The notes beneath the pieces were generated by a model that saw only the letters and a list, made by a program, of their open reading frames with translations, had not been told where the DNA came from and searched no databases. Shown one piece after another: positions 8,742 to 17,729 of a stretch of DNA of 64,000 bases (positions within the stretch are counted from its first letter, which is position 1; the number at the start of each line of letters is the position of its first letter). Position numbers and translations under genes: made by a program. The stretch is from VRUE01 sp963742535. Its GTDB lineage: Bacteria > Actinomycetota > Thermoleophilia > Solirubrobacterales > 70-9. Location: contig CAVUMC010000002.1 in the NCBI GenBank assembly GCA_963742535.1, forward strand, positions 744,001 to 808,000, read 5' to 3'.

Positions 8742-8742
8742 G

Positions 8743-9988
8743 TCAGGCGGCCGTCGCTTCTCTTTGCAGTTGAGCTCGTTTGCTTTGGAGGCGAGCGAAG
8801 CTGACGTGAGCGGCCCAGGCTGCTGAGAGGCCGGAGATCGCGGCAAGCACCAGGGCCCAGCGGGGGTCGTAGGACTGGGAGAGCCAGCCCGCCAGGGGGC
8901 CGCCGATCGGGGTGGAGCCTAGGAATACGACCGAGTAGAGCGCCATCACCCGGCCGCGCATGTGGGGAGCGACGGTCAGCTGCAAGGAGGAGTTGATCGT
9001 CGCCGCGAAGGTGACGGAGGCGGCGCCGAGCATGGCTAGGGCGACGACCTCGACCGCCAGTCCCGGGGCCACGGCCGCGGCCAGGGCGGCGGTGCCGAAG
9101 GCGAGTGCGGCGCCGGCGATCAGCTTCGGCCCGGTGCGGCCGTGGGCGCCGGTGACCAGCGCGCCGGCCACCGAGCCGATCCCCATGGCCGAGACCAGTG
9201 CCGCGTAGGCGCCGGCACCGCCATCGAAGCTGAAGCGCGCCAGCAGCGGCAGGACCACTTGGAAGTTGAAGCCGAGCGTGCCGACCAGGGCCATCAGCGC
9301 CAGCGGCACCGCCAGTTCCGGAGTCGCCCGCACGTAGCGCAGGGCGGCACGGATCGCCCCCGCCTCGTGCGCGGCCGGTGGCGCGGGTCGCAACTGCGCC
9401 GTGTCCATCCCCCAGAGGGCGAAGATCATCGCGCCGAAGGAGAGGATGTTGACCGCGAAGCAGGGGACGATGCCGAAACCGGCGATCAACAGGCCGGCGA
9501 AGGCTGGGCCGAGGATGCGCGCCGACTGCACGATCACGCTGTTGAGGCTGACCGCGTTGACGACCCGGTCCGCGCCGACCATCTCGATCGCGAAGCTCTG
9601 TCGGGTCGGGTTGTCGACCGCGTTGACCGCGCCCATGGCGAAGACGGCGAGGTAGACCATCCAGGGGGTGGCGATGCCGGTGAGGGTGACGGCGAAGAGA
9701 CCGAGAGCGGGCAGTCGCCATCAGGGCCTGGGTGACCATCAGCAGCTTGCGCTTGGGGAAGCGGTCGGCGAGCAGCCCGCCCCAGGCGCCGATGAGGAGC
9801 ATCGGCAGGAACTGCAGGGCGGTGGTCAGCCCGACCGCGACGCCGCTGCCGGTGAGGCTGAGTACGAGCCAGAGCGCCGCCACGGTCTGCATCCAGGTCC
9901 CGGATAGCGAGACCAGCTGACCGGCGAAGTAACGCCGATAGTTGGGGACGGACAGTGAGCTGAAGCTGCGGCGAAGACCCGCGCTCAC
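8743..9988 (-). CDS. MFS exporter, EntS/tetracycline-type (frameshifted near 9715)
   Basis: A 12-helix major facilitator of about 415 residues. The N-terminal part has the MFS_3 look: FAGQLVSLSGTWMQTVA, then the loop 2-3 motif GGLLADRFPKRKLL. The remaining ten helices continue in another frame from about 9715, with NPTRQSFAIEMVG and HMRGRVMALYSVVFLG. One extra base at about 9715 (ATGGCGaCTGCCC on the minus strand) restores the frame, so a sequence error is likely. GTG at 9988 overlaps the MarR stop (GTGA), so regulator and transporter form one operon. Role inferred: export of a drug or siderophore-like compound under MarR control. Confidence 0.8.
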
Positions 9989-10404
9989 TGCCTACCACCG
10001 CGCCCTCGGCGCGGCTCCTCGAGCATCCCCTCGAGGATCTCGGCGGCGCGCTCGAGCGTCGCCACGTCCTCCGCCGGCAGGTCCCGCATGCGGCGCGCCA
10101 GGTAGGCGTTCTTGCGACCGCGCAGGCGGCGCAGGCGCTCGCGACCGGCAGCGTTGAGGCTGATCAGGTTGCTGCGCCCGTCGTCGGGATCGGGCGTGCG
10201 GTCGACCAAGCCCTCCCGCTCCAGGCAGCCGAGCGTGCGGGTGATGGTCGGGCGCTTGACCCGCTCGATCTCGGCCAGCTCGCTGGGGGTCAGCGGGCCG
10301 TGCCGCTCGATCGTCGCCAGCGCCGCGGTCGAAGTCGGCGTCAGGCCGCTGGCCTCGCTCGCCGCCTCCTGCCGCAATCGCCGTGCGGTGCGCACCACTC
10401 CCAA
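9985..10404 (-). CDS. MarR-family transcriptional regulator
   Basis: A winged-helix regulator of ~139 residues. It has LTPTSTAALATIERHGPLTP, the recognition region LAEIERVKRPTITRTLGCLE and the wing DPDDGRSNLISLNAAGRERL, all typical of MarR. The assigned TTG start is uncertain: the frame stays open upstream (LTDSAARLRL also looks MarR-like) but has no ATG or GTG there. It is first in an operon with the MFS exporter and divergent from an ABC exporter. An operator-like palindrome lies upstream at 10478-10492. It probably represses both transporters and itself, as is common for the family. Confidence 0.85.
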   Translation of the reverse strand: MGVVRTARRLRQEAASEASGLTPTSTAALATIERHGPLTPSELAEIERVKRPTITRTLGCLEREGLVDRTPDPDDGRSNLISLNAAGRERLRRLRGRKNAYLARRMRDLPAEDVATLERAAEILEGMLEEPRRGRGGRQ

Positions 10405-10477
10405 CCGCAGCCGCGCGGCGGAGTCGGTGAGGGAGGTGTTCTTGTCGTCTCGGGAGTCATTGATTAGCTTTGATAAT

Positions 10478-10492
10478 TAGTTTAGCAAACTA
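10478..10492. promoter_or_regulatory. MarR-type operator palindrome
   Basis: TAGTTT and AAACTA form perfect 6-bp inverted arms around AGC, in an AT-rich island (TTGATAATTAG just upstream) between the divergent MarR and ABC-exporter genes. Size and symmetry fit MarR dimer sites. The AT-rich flank could hold the promoter of either gene. Confidence 0.5.
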
Positions 10493-10555
10493 CTTTCCCC
10501 AGGCCAAACGGAGGCCCGGTTTAGTCGGCAATCGCTCTTGGGTATGTTGGGGCGC

Positions 10556-11478
10556 GTGAGTGCCAGCGCGATCAGCGTCAAAGGGCTGCGCAAGTCCTAC
10601 GGCGAGCACGAGGCGATCGCCGGCATCGATTTCGAGGTGGCTAGCGGCGAAGTCTTCGGCTTCCTCGGACCCAACGGCGCCGGCAAGACGACGACGATCG
10701 AGATCCTCGAGGGCTACCGTGAGCGCAGTGGCGGCGAGGTCGAGGTGCTCGGCGTCGATCCCGGGCGAACCCACCCGCGAGTGGCGCAGCCGCGTCGGCC
10801 TCGTCCTGCAGGAGTGCGAGCTCGATCCGCTGCTGACCGTGCGCGAGGCGGTCGACCTCTTCGCCACCTTCTACCCGGCGCCACGCCCGGTCGACGAGAC
10901 GATCGAGCTGACCGGGCTCGGCGACAAGCGCGAGGCGCGAATCGGCTCGCTCTCAGGCGGCCAGAAACGCCGCGTCGACGTCGCGATCGGGATCATCGGC
11001 GACCCCGACCTGATCTTCCTCGACGAGCCGACCACCGGTTTCGACCCGACCGCCCGCCGCGACGCCTGGAACATGATCGAGGGGCTGAAGGCGCTCGGCA
11101 AGACGGTCTTCCTCACCACCCACTACATGGACGAGGCCCAGCACCTCGCCGACCGGGTGGCGATCCTGCGCGCAGGGCGGATCGTCGCCCAGGGGCCGAC
11201 GAGCGAGCTCGGCGCCAGCCTCGGCCGCCGCACCGTGATCGGCTTCCGGCTCAACGGCGGGCTTACGACAGAGGACCTGCGCTCACGCCTCTCCGCCCCA
11301 TTCCAAGTCGCCGGCGGTGAAGTCAGCCTCGAGACCGAGCAGCCCCAGCGCGACCTCTACCGGCTGCTCTGCACTGGCTGAGGAGCGCGGCGTCGCCCTC
11401 GCCGACCTCGAGGTGCGCAAGCCCAGCCTCGAGGACATCTTCCTCGACCTCACCGGCGACGCCGCGGAGGCGGAGTGA
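10556..11478 (+). CDS. ABC-2 exporter ATP-binding protein, DrrA-like (two frameshifts)
   Basis: An ATPase of ~305 residues from a GTG. Walker A GPNGAGKT appears in the first frame. After an extra G in CCCGGGCG (10763-10765) the frame moves to carry the signature LSGGQKRR, Walker B LIFLDEPTTGFDP and the H-loop FLTTHYMDEAQHLAD. A second extra base near 11373 shifts to the tail LADLEVRKPSLEDIFLDLTG, which is typical of DrrA/CcmA-like exporters and ends at TGA 11476-11478. All family elements are present across the three frames, so indels in an intact gene are likely. The stop overlaps the permease ATG. Confidence 0.82.
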
Positions 11479-12275
11479 TGAACGATCGCCGCATCGTCCT
11501 CGCCCAGGCGCGGACGGCGATCGTCGTCGCCCTGCGCACGCCGCGGGCGCTGGTCTTCACCTTTCTCTTCCCGCTGATCTTCCTCGTCCTCTTCAACTCG
11601 ATCTTCATCAAGGGCGGCGACCAGACCGTGACCCTGCCGACCGACCTGAAGCTGAGCGCCCAGGCCTACTTCATGGCCGGGATCACCGCCTACTCGATCG
11701 CGCTCTCCACCTTCACCACGCTCGCCGTCTCGATCACCACCCAGCGCGAGCGTGGCCAGCTGAAGCGGCTGCGCGGCACGCCGATGCCGTCCTGGACCTT
11801 CATCGTCGCCCAGATACTGCGCGCCACCGCGCAGGCCCTGGCGATGACCGTGCTGCTGGTCGCGATCGGCGTACTCGCCTACGGGGTCGAGTTCCCAGGC
11901 TCCAGCTTCCTCGGCTTCCTCGTCTACGTCGCCCTCGGCACCGCGACCCTCTGCACGCTCGGCATCGCCCTGACGCGCCTTCACCCCCACCGTCGACGCC
12001 GCCTCGACGATCGCCCCCTTCAGCGTCGTCATCCTCGCCTTCTTCTCCGGCGTCTGGATCCCGATCGACCAGCTTCCCCACTGGCTGCGAGGAGGTCGGC
12101 CGCATCTTCCCCCTCTACCACCTCGGCGATCGGCCTGCAGAGCACCCTCTCCCCCGAAGCCAGCGGCACCGGACTGGAAGCCAGCAACGTCACCCCGCTG
12201 CTGGTCTGGGCCTTGATCGGTACCTTCATCGCCACCCGCCGCTTTCGCTGGGAGCCCCAAGCGGGCACCACCTGA
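11478..12275 (+). CDS. ABC-2 type exporter permease (three compensating indels 11975-12135)
   Basis: A membrane protein of ~265 residues coupled to the ATPase by an ATGA overlap. It begins MNDRRIVLAQARTAIVVALR, has a first helix LVFTFLFPLIFLVLF, an ABC-2 helix block to about residue 165, and ends IATRRFRW. Three extra bases, near 11975, 12093 and 12132, take the middle out of frame and then back. Read with corrections the middle gives DAASTIAPFSVVILAFFSGVW and GRIFPLYHLAIGLQ, standard for the family. Such compensating shifts argue for sequence errors. Together with the ATPase it would export lipids or drugs. Confidence 0.78.
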   Translation: MNDRRIVLAQARTAIVVALRTPRALVFTFLFPLIFLVLFNSIFIKGGDQTVTLPTDLKLSAQAYFMAGITAYSIALSTFTTLAVSITTQRERGQLKRLRGTPMPSWTFIVAQILRATAQALAMTVLLVAIGVLAYGVEFPGSSFLGFLVYVALGTATLCTLGIALTRLHPHRRRRLDDRPLQRRHPRLLLRRLDPDRPASPLAARRSAASSPSTTSAIGLQSTLSPEASGTGLEASNVTPLLVWALIGTFIATRRFRWEPQAGTT

Positions 12276-12278
12276 CAC

Positions 12279-12294
12279 GAGAGTGTCAACTCTC
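12279..12294 (+). terminator. Short stem-loop after the ABC-2 permease
   Basis: GAGAGT pairs with ACTCTC around GTCA, three bases after the permease stop. There is no T-run, so it is a weak terminator candidate. A second small hairpin with a TCGG tetraloop (arms TCGCCT/AGGCGA, 12313-12328) follows it, just upstream of the tRNA-like gene. Confidence 0.3.
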
Positions 12295-12352
12295 TGAGCC
12301 AACTGCGTCACATCGCCTTCGGAGGCGAAAATCGTGGCTAGCATCGCCCGCA

Positions 12353-12441
12353 GGAGGGTGAAGGAGGTAGGTATCTCCGCACAGATGACACCTGCTGCGT
12401 CCGGTTGACCACCGGATCCGGTTCGAGTCCGGCGCCCTCCG
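12353..12441 (+). tRNA. tRNA-like gene with 8/4 acceptor/T branch, long variable arm, anticodon GAC (allo-tRNA candidate)
   Basis: A full cloverleaf can be drawn by hand. Acceptor: 8 bp (12353-12360 with 12433-12440, one G.T). D stem: 6 bp with a 4-base loop AGGT (12363-12378). Anticodon stem: 6 bp with one bulged C (12395); loop ATGACAC places U33, anticodon GAC (12387-12389) and A37. Variable arm: 6-bp hairpin (12400-12416). T stem: only 4 bp (CCGG/CCGG) with loop TTCGAGT; discriminator G12441. CCA is not encoded. The 8+4 branch and 6-bp D stem recall selenocysteine tRNA and the published 8/4 allo-tRNAs, but the anticodon is that of a Val tRNA and the loop TGACAC matches Val-GAC tRNAs. The long arm suggests charging by SerRS. 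Folding was done by eye; function is unproven. Confidence 0.6.
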
Positions 12442-12454
12442 CAGATAAATCAAT

Positions 12455-12553
12455 GGAGCGGGTCGAGTCGGTGGTACCCTCAGCCACGGGTGTCATCTGT
12501 GTGGAGGTACCTGCGGGGTGGTTCCCGCCTCTTCACCCGACTCGACCCGCTCC
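12455..12553 (+). ncRNA. Large structured RNA element: diverged inverted copy of the tRNA-like gene, possible antiterminator
   Basis: A perfect 17-bp stem (12455-12471 with 12537-12553) closes a multi-branch fold. The inner stem is GGTACC (12473-12478/12506-12511) topped by CCAC/GTGG (12484-12487/12501-12504). A second hairpin is GCGGG/CCCGC (12513-12517/12524-12528). Positions 12489-12511 are complementary to the D/anticodon arm of the tRNA-like gene (12370-12392) at 21 of 23 positions, and 12528-12538 to its 5' end (12356-12367). The element is thus an inverted, diverged copy with an added hairpin. Its 3' arm contains the left arm of the terminator that follows, so the two structures exclude each other. 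It lies between the tRNA-like gene and the DUF1800 operon. Confidence 0.5.
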
Positions 12554-12570
12554 GGCGGGTCTTGTTATTT
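12544..12570 (+). terminator. Intrinsic terminator upstream of the DUF1800 operon
   Basis: GACCCGC (12544-12550) pairs with GCGGGTC (12555-12561) around TCCG, followed by TTGTTATTT. This fits a rho-independent terminator reading on the plus strand. Its left arm is shared with the 3' arm of the 17-bp stem at 12455-12553, giving a terminator/antiterminator arrangement. Confidence 0.6.
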
Positions 12571-12674
12571 CTGCCAGGCAGCATCGACCGAACGTCCAAA
12601 GCGGCCTACCCACTTCAACTTTCTGCCGTGGTTGCCGACGTGATCGTGTTGGACCGGCGTGGTCCCTATTCGGC

Positions 12675-14267
12675 ATGGCGATCCCCCAGGCGACAGCGAG
12701 CGCGGCCCGGCCCAAGCAGAGGGGTCGCAAGCACCGGCACAAGCACGCCTGGAAGGACGTGCACTACCGCTGGATTCCTGACGGCGAGTGTGGTTGGCGG
12801 GTGCAGAAGTACACCGTCAAGCACAAGCACAAGCCCAGGCGCGGACACCATCGCGGGCCGGGACCAAGGCCAGCGGACCGCTGCGCCCCCAGCACCGCCA
12901 CCCTGATCGATCGCGACCCCCGCCCGCCGGGCACCTACCAGGGGACCTTCGGGCCGGCGCAGGCGAAGCGGCTGCTGGAACGAGCCGGCTTCGGCGCCCT
13001 GCCAGGCCAGGCGGAGCAGCTCGCCGGCCTGGGGCTGCTCGGCGCGGTCCAGTCGCTGACCCGGCCGAGCGGGCCGGCGACGCTGCACGGCCCCGCCCCG
13101 GTTGACGACGACAACAACCCGATCGCCCCCGCCGACTCCTACGGCCACGACCACCTCTGGTTCCTCGACCGCATGGTGCGCTCGGACCAGCCGTTGGTCG
13201 AGCGGATGGCGCTCGTCTTCCACGACTGGTTCGCCACCTCCAACGCCAACGTCTCCCGCCAGCAGCAGATGATCGACCAATCGAACCTCTTCCGCTCGGC
13301 CTGCTTCGGCTCCTTCCTCGACCTCTTCAAGGCGGTCACCGTCGACCCAGCGATGCTGCAGTGGCTGAACGGCGCCGAAAACACCAAGCAGGCGCCAAAC
13401 GAGAACTACGCCCGCGAGATGATGGAGCTGTTCTCGCTCGGCGCCGACCGCGGCGCCTACACGGAGGACGACATCCGCGAACAGGCGCGGGCACTGACCG
13501 GCTGGACCTACGACTGGTCGAACGAGCTCGGCGCCCACAACTTCCATTTCGACCCCAAACGCCACGACACCGGCAACAAGACGGTCTTCGGCCAGACCGG
13601 CAACTGGAGCTGGGAAGACGCCTGCCGCCTCTGCGTCGAGAACCCCCTCCACCCCTCCTTCTTCGTCGAAAAGCTGTGGAGCTACTTCGTCCCGCAGCCG
13701 CCCTCCTCCGGTGTGCGAGAAAGCCTGATCAATACCTACCGCGGCTCCGGCTGGGCAATCCGCCCAGTGCTCGAGGCGATCCTCGCCAGCCCCGAGCTCT
13801 ACGAAGACCAGCCGATGGTGAAGCCGCCGGTCGTGCAGCTCGCCGGCATGCTGCGCGCGACCGGGCGCGGCATCGACACCTACGCCTGGGTCTGGCTCTG
13901 CGAGGAGGCCGGCCAGCAGCTGTTCTGGCCGCCCAACGTCTCCGGTTGGGACGACACCCGCTGGCTCGACACCTCGCGCTTGCGGGCCCGTTGGAACATG
14001 GTCGATTACGTCCTCGACCAGATCTCAGTCGACGCCTGGGGCGGCGAATACAGCGCCACCGAGACCGCCGACGAAGCCCTCTCCCGGGCGTTGGCCTCGT
14101 GGGGCTCGCCGGCGCTGCGCGACGAACACCGCGCCGAGCTACTCGACTTCGCCCAGCGCAGCGAGAAACTGGCGATCGCCAAATGGCAGCAGGGGCCCTA
14201 CCGGGCAATGCGCCAGAACGCCCTGCTGCAGCTGATCGGCGTCAGCCCCGACCTGATCATGCAATGA
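12675..14267 (+). CDS. DUF1800 family protein
   Basis: A ~530-residue protein. The ATG at 12675 is preferred because the region upstream in frame lies inside the structured RNA and terminator; no clear ribosome site is visible. It has a very basic His/Lys-rich N-terminus (residues 10-75), then the DUF1800 domain: AKRLLERAGFGALPGQAEQLA, MVRSDQPLVERMALVFHDWF, NENYAREMMELFSLGADRGA, DIREQARALTGWTYDW and a C-terminal FWPPNVSGWDD. DUF1800 proteins are usually encoded next to DUF1501 proteins; their activity is not established. The next gene follows after 13 bases with a strong AGGAGGA site. Confidence 0.85.
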   Translation: MAIPQATASAARPKQRGRKHRHKHAWKDVHYRWIPDGECGWRVQKYTVKHKHKPRRGHHRGPGPRPADRCAPSTATLIDRDPRPPGTYQGTFGPAQAKRLLERAGFGALPGQAEQLAGLGLLGAVQSLTRPSGPATLHGPAPVDDDNNPIAPADSYGHDHLWFLDRMVRSDQPLVERMALVFHDWFATSNANVSRQQQMIDQSNLFRSACFGSFLDLFKAVTVDPAMLQWLNGAENTKQAPNENYAREMMELFSLGADRGAYTEDDIREQARALTGWTYDWSNELGAHNFHFDPKRHDTGNKTVFGQTGNWSWEDACRLCVENPLHPSFFVEKLWSYFVPQPPSSGVRESLINTYRGSGWAIRPVLEAILASPELYEDQPMVKPPVVQLAGMLRATGRGIDTYAWVWLCEEAGQQLFWPPNVSGWDDTRWLDTSRLRARWNMVDYVLDQISVDAWGGEYSATETADEALSRALASWGSPALRDEHRAELLDFAQRSEKLAIAKWQQGPYRAMRQNALLQLIGVSPDLIMQ

Positions 14268-14280
14268 GGAGGAGTTGACC

Positions 14281-15630
14281 ATGGGAAACTGCTGCAACGA
14301 CTACACCCGCTCCCAGCTCCTCCGCTCCGCGGCCGCCGAAGCGGGCCGGGGGCTACCGGCGATCGAGGCGGGCATGCCGGATCCCGCTGGCACCGGACTC
14401 TCGCGACGCAGCTTCCTCTCCTGGAGCGCCGGCCTGGCGCTGGCCGTCTACGGCGCTTCGAAGATTCCGCTCGCCGCCTTCGAGGAGGGCATCGCCCAGG
14501 CCGCGAGCAGCGACAAGATCCTCGTCTCGGTCTTCTTCGACGGCGGCATGGACGCGCTCAGCGTGCTGGCCCCAGTCGGCGACTCGCGTTACTCGCAGCT
14601 GCGCCCGAACCTCGCCCTTCCCACCGACAGCAGTATGGAATTCAGCGAGGACTCGCGCCTGCAGTGGCATCCATCGGCCGCCGGCCTGCAGACCCTGCAC
14701 GGCGAGGGCAAGGTCAGCGCCTTCCCGGCGATCGGCTACGACCATCCCGACCAGTCGCACTTCACCTCGCGCCACTACTACGAGATCGGTGAGCTCGACG
14801 TTGGCTCTCACACCGGTTGGCTCGGCCGCTACCTGGACCAGGTCGGCGACGAAGACAATCCCCTGCAGGGGCTCTCGATGGACGGCTCGCTCTCACCGAT
14901 GATCGCCACCGCGGACAAGCCGGTGGCGGCGATCGACAGCGTCGACGGCTACGACCTCTGGTCGCCGGTCAGCGCGCCGATCTCCGACGAGATGTACAAG
15001 AGCTTCGCCCGCTTCGGCTCGCTGCCCGCCGACTCGCCAGCGCTGGCACAGGTGCGGCGCGCCACCTCCCAAACCGACAAGCTGCGCACCGACCTCGGTG
15101 GGATCGGCAACTTCAGCAGCCCGGTCACCTATCCCGATAACTACTTCTCCCACAAGCTCGCCGGCCTCGCCGCCTTCATCGCCGCCGGGCTGCCGATGCG
15201 GGTGGTGACGATCCGCGCCTCCGGCGGCTACGACACCCACGCCAACGAGGCCGAAGACCTCGCCGGCGGCCTCAAAGAGACCTGTGATGGCGTGCTCGCC
15301 TTCCAGCGCGATCTCGAAGCGCGCGGGCTTGCCGACCGGGTGATGATCGAGATGTGGAGCGAGTTCGGTCGTCGGCCGGAGGAGAACGCCTCGCTCGGCA
15401 CCGACCACGGCGCCGCTGGCTGCGCCTTCGTCGTCGGATCCAAAGCCAAGGGCGAGATGGTCGGCGAATTCCCCGGCCTGGCCACACTCGACCAGAACGA
15501 CAACGTCCGCGTCACCAGCGATTTCCGCGGCATGTATTGCTCATTGTTGGAGGAATGGTTGGGACACGACGCTGCCTCGGTCATCCCCGGCGCCTCCTCC
15601 TTCGAACGGCCGGTCCTGGTGAAGGCGTGA
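14281..15630 (+). CDS. DUF1501 family Tat-exported protein
   Basis: A 449-residue protein starting at ATG 14281 behind GAGGAGGAG. A twin-arginine signal (LSRRSFLSWSAGLALAVYGAS, residues ~41-60) directs folded export. The body has the DUF1501 pattern: DKILVSVFFDGGMDALSVLAP, DQSHFTSRHYYEIGE, VVTIRASGGYDTHANE and WSEFGRRPEENASLGTDHG, which resembles the metal-binding layout of alkaline-phosphatase-superfamily proteins (Asp/His-rich loops). The exact substrate is unknown. It is co-transcribed with DUF1800 and followed by an overlapping cupredoxin gene (GTGA). Confidence 0.87.
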   Translation: MGNCCNDYTRSQLLRSAAAEAGRGLPAIEAGMPDPAGTGLSRRSFLSWSAGLALAVYGASKIPLAAFEEGIAQAASSDKILVSVFFDGGMDALSVLAPVGDSRYSQLRPNLALPTDSSMEFSEDSRLQWHPSAAGLQTLHGEGKVSAFPAIGYDHPDQSHFTSRHYYEIGELDVGSHTGWLGRYLDQVGDEDNPLQGLSMDGSLSPMIATADKPVAAIDSVDGYDLWSPVSAPISDEMYKSFARFGSLPADSPALAQVRRATSQTDKLRTDLGGIGNFSSPVTYPDNYFSHKLAGLAAFIAAGLPMRVVTIRASGGYDTHANEAEDLAGGLKETCDGVLAFQRDLEARGLADRVMIEMWSEFGRRPEENASLGTDHGAAGCAFVVGSKAKGEMVGEFPGLATLDQNDNVRVTSDFRGMYCSLLEEWLGHDAASVIPGASSFERPVLVKA

Positions 15631-16223
15631 GCGGCCGGGCGAGGACGGCCGCTGCCGCGATGATCACTGCACTTGCGCTCGCGCCGCTCGCAGTCAGCTC
15701 AGTGGCGACACCGGCCCTCGCCGCCGGCACGGCACCAACGGGTGGATGTAGCTGGAAGCAGCACTCAAAGCGCGTCGCCAAACGAGTGCGCCGGCACGGA
15801 CAGTGGCGCAGGGTGAAGCGCGTCAAGCACTGGTGGACGTGTGAAGCAGCGCCCACCCCGAATGCCCTTACCTTCCAACCGACGCTGCCGACCTCGCCCA
15901 CCCCCGAACCCACCCCGACGGAACCCGAACCCGAAGTCGGCCACCTCGGCGTCAAAGCGGTTGAGTGGAGCTACACCCTCTCCCGCCCGGAAGTCAGCTC
16001 CGGCGAAGTGATCGTCGAGCTCAACAATCAGGGTGAAGATCCCCACAACCTCGTGCTCGAACGAAAAGACAGCGCCGACCCTCCGCTCAAACTCTCCCCC
16101 GCCCTCCCCGCTTCGCAGACGAGCGCCCGCCTCGCGCTCGCCGCCGGCACCTATCGCCTCTACTGCAGCCTCGACGACCATGCCGCCAAAGGCATGGAAG
16201 CGACACTCGTGGTCGGCAGCTAA
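15627..16223 (+). CDS. Secreted cupredoxin-like protein
   Basis: A 198-residue protein from a GTG overlapping the DUF1501 stop. It has a signal peptide (to about ALAA at 33), a very basic Trp-containing segment (KRVAKRVRRHGQWRRVKRV), a Pro/Thr/Glu linker, then a plastocyanin-like domain. Type 1 copper ligands are visible: His in DPHNLVLE, and Cys, His and Met in LYCSLDDHAAKGM. It could bind copper or shuttle electrons in the periplasm. The genetic link to the DUF1800/DUF1501 pair suggests that the three act together in the envelope. Confidence 0.8.
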   Translation: MSGRARTAAAAMITALALAPLAVSSVATPALAAGTAPTGGCSWKQHSKRVAKRVRRHGQWRRVKRVKHWWTCEAAPTPNALTFQPTLPTSPTPEPTPTEPEPEVGHLGVKAVEWSYTLSRPEVSSGEVIVELNNQGEDPHNLVLERKDSADPPLKLSPALPASQTSARLALAAGTYRLYCSLDDHAAKGMEATLVVGS

Positions 16224-16227
16224 GCGC

Positions 16228-17649
<1,422 letters not shown>

Positions 17650-17673
17650 TGAGATGCTCTCCTAGTTGAATTG

Positions 17674-17700
17674 ATTATGTCCATGGTACGAAGCGACCAA
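17674..17700 (-). promoter_or_regulatory. ahcY: Possible ahcY promoter
   Basis: On the minus strand, CATAAT (17674-17679) lies 25 bases upstream of the ahcY ATG and TTGGTC (17695-17700) 15 bases further upstream. The -10 match is good, the spacing is short, so this is tentative. No SAH riboswitch fold was recognised in the short leader. Confidence 0.3.
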
Positions 17701-17729
17701 GGAACTTGTCGCGATCGTTCAGATGTCGA

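Noticed and set aside
12353..12441. Classical selenocysteine tRNA (selC)
   Set aside because: The 8-bp acceptor and 6-bp D stem fit, but the anticodon loop is ATGACAC with no TCA, the T stem has 4 rather than 5 bp, and no sel genes are nearby.
12455..12553. Second functional tRNA on the minus strand
   Set aside because: The ATGACAC loop sequence is kept, but there is no T-arm consensus and the closing stem is 17 bp, so it is not a cloverleaf.
12455..12570. T-box riboswitch
   Set aside because: GGGTGGTTCCCGC recalls the T-box and a terminator follows, but there is no Stem I with specifier loop and no tRNA synthetase or amino-acid gene downstream.
17650..17729. SAH riboswitch upstream of ahcY
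   Set aside because: The leader is short and has none of the conserved SAH aptamer elements; only a promoter and ribosome site are visible.
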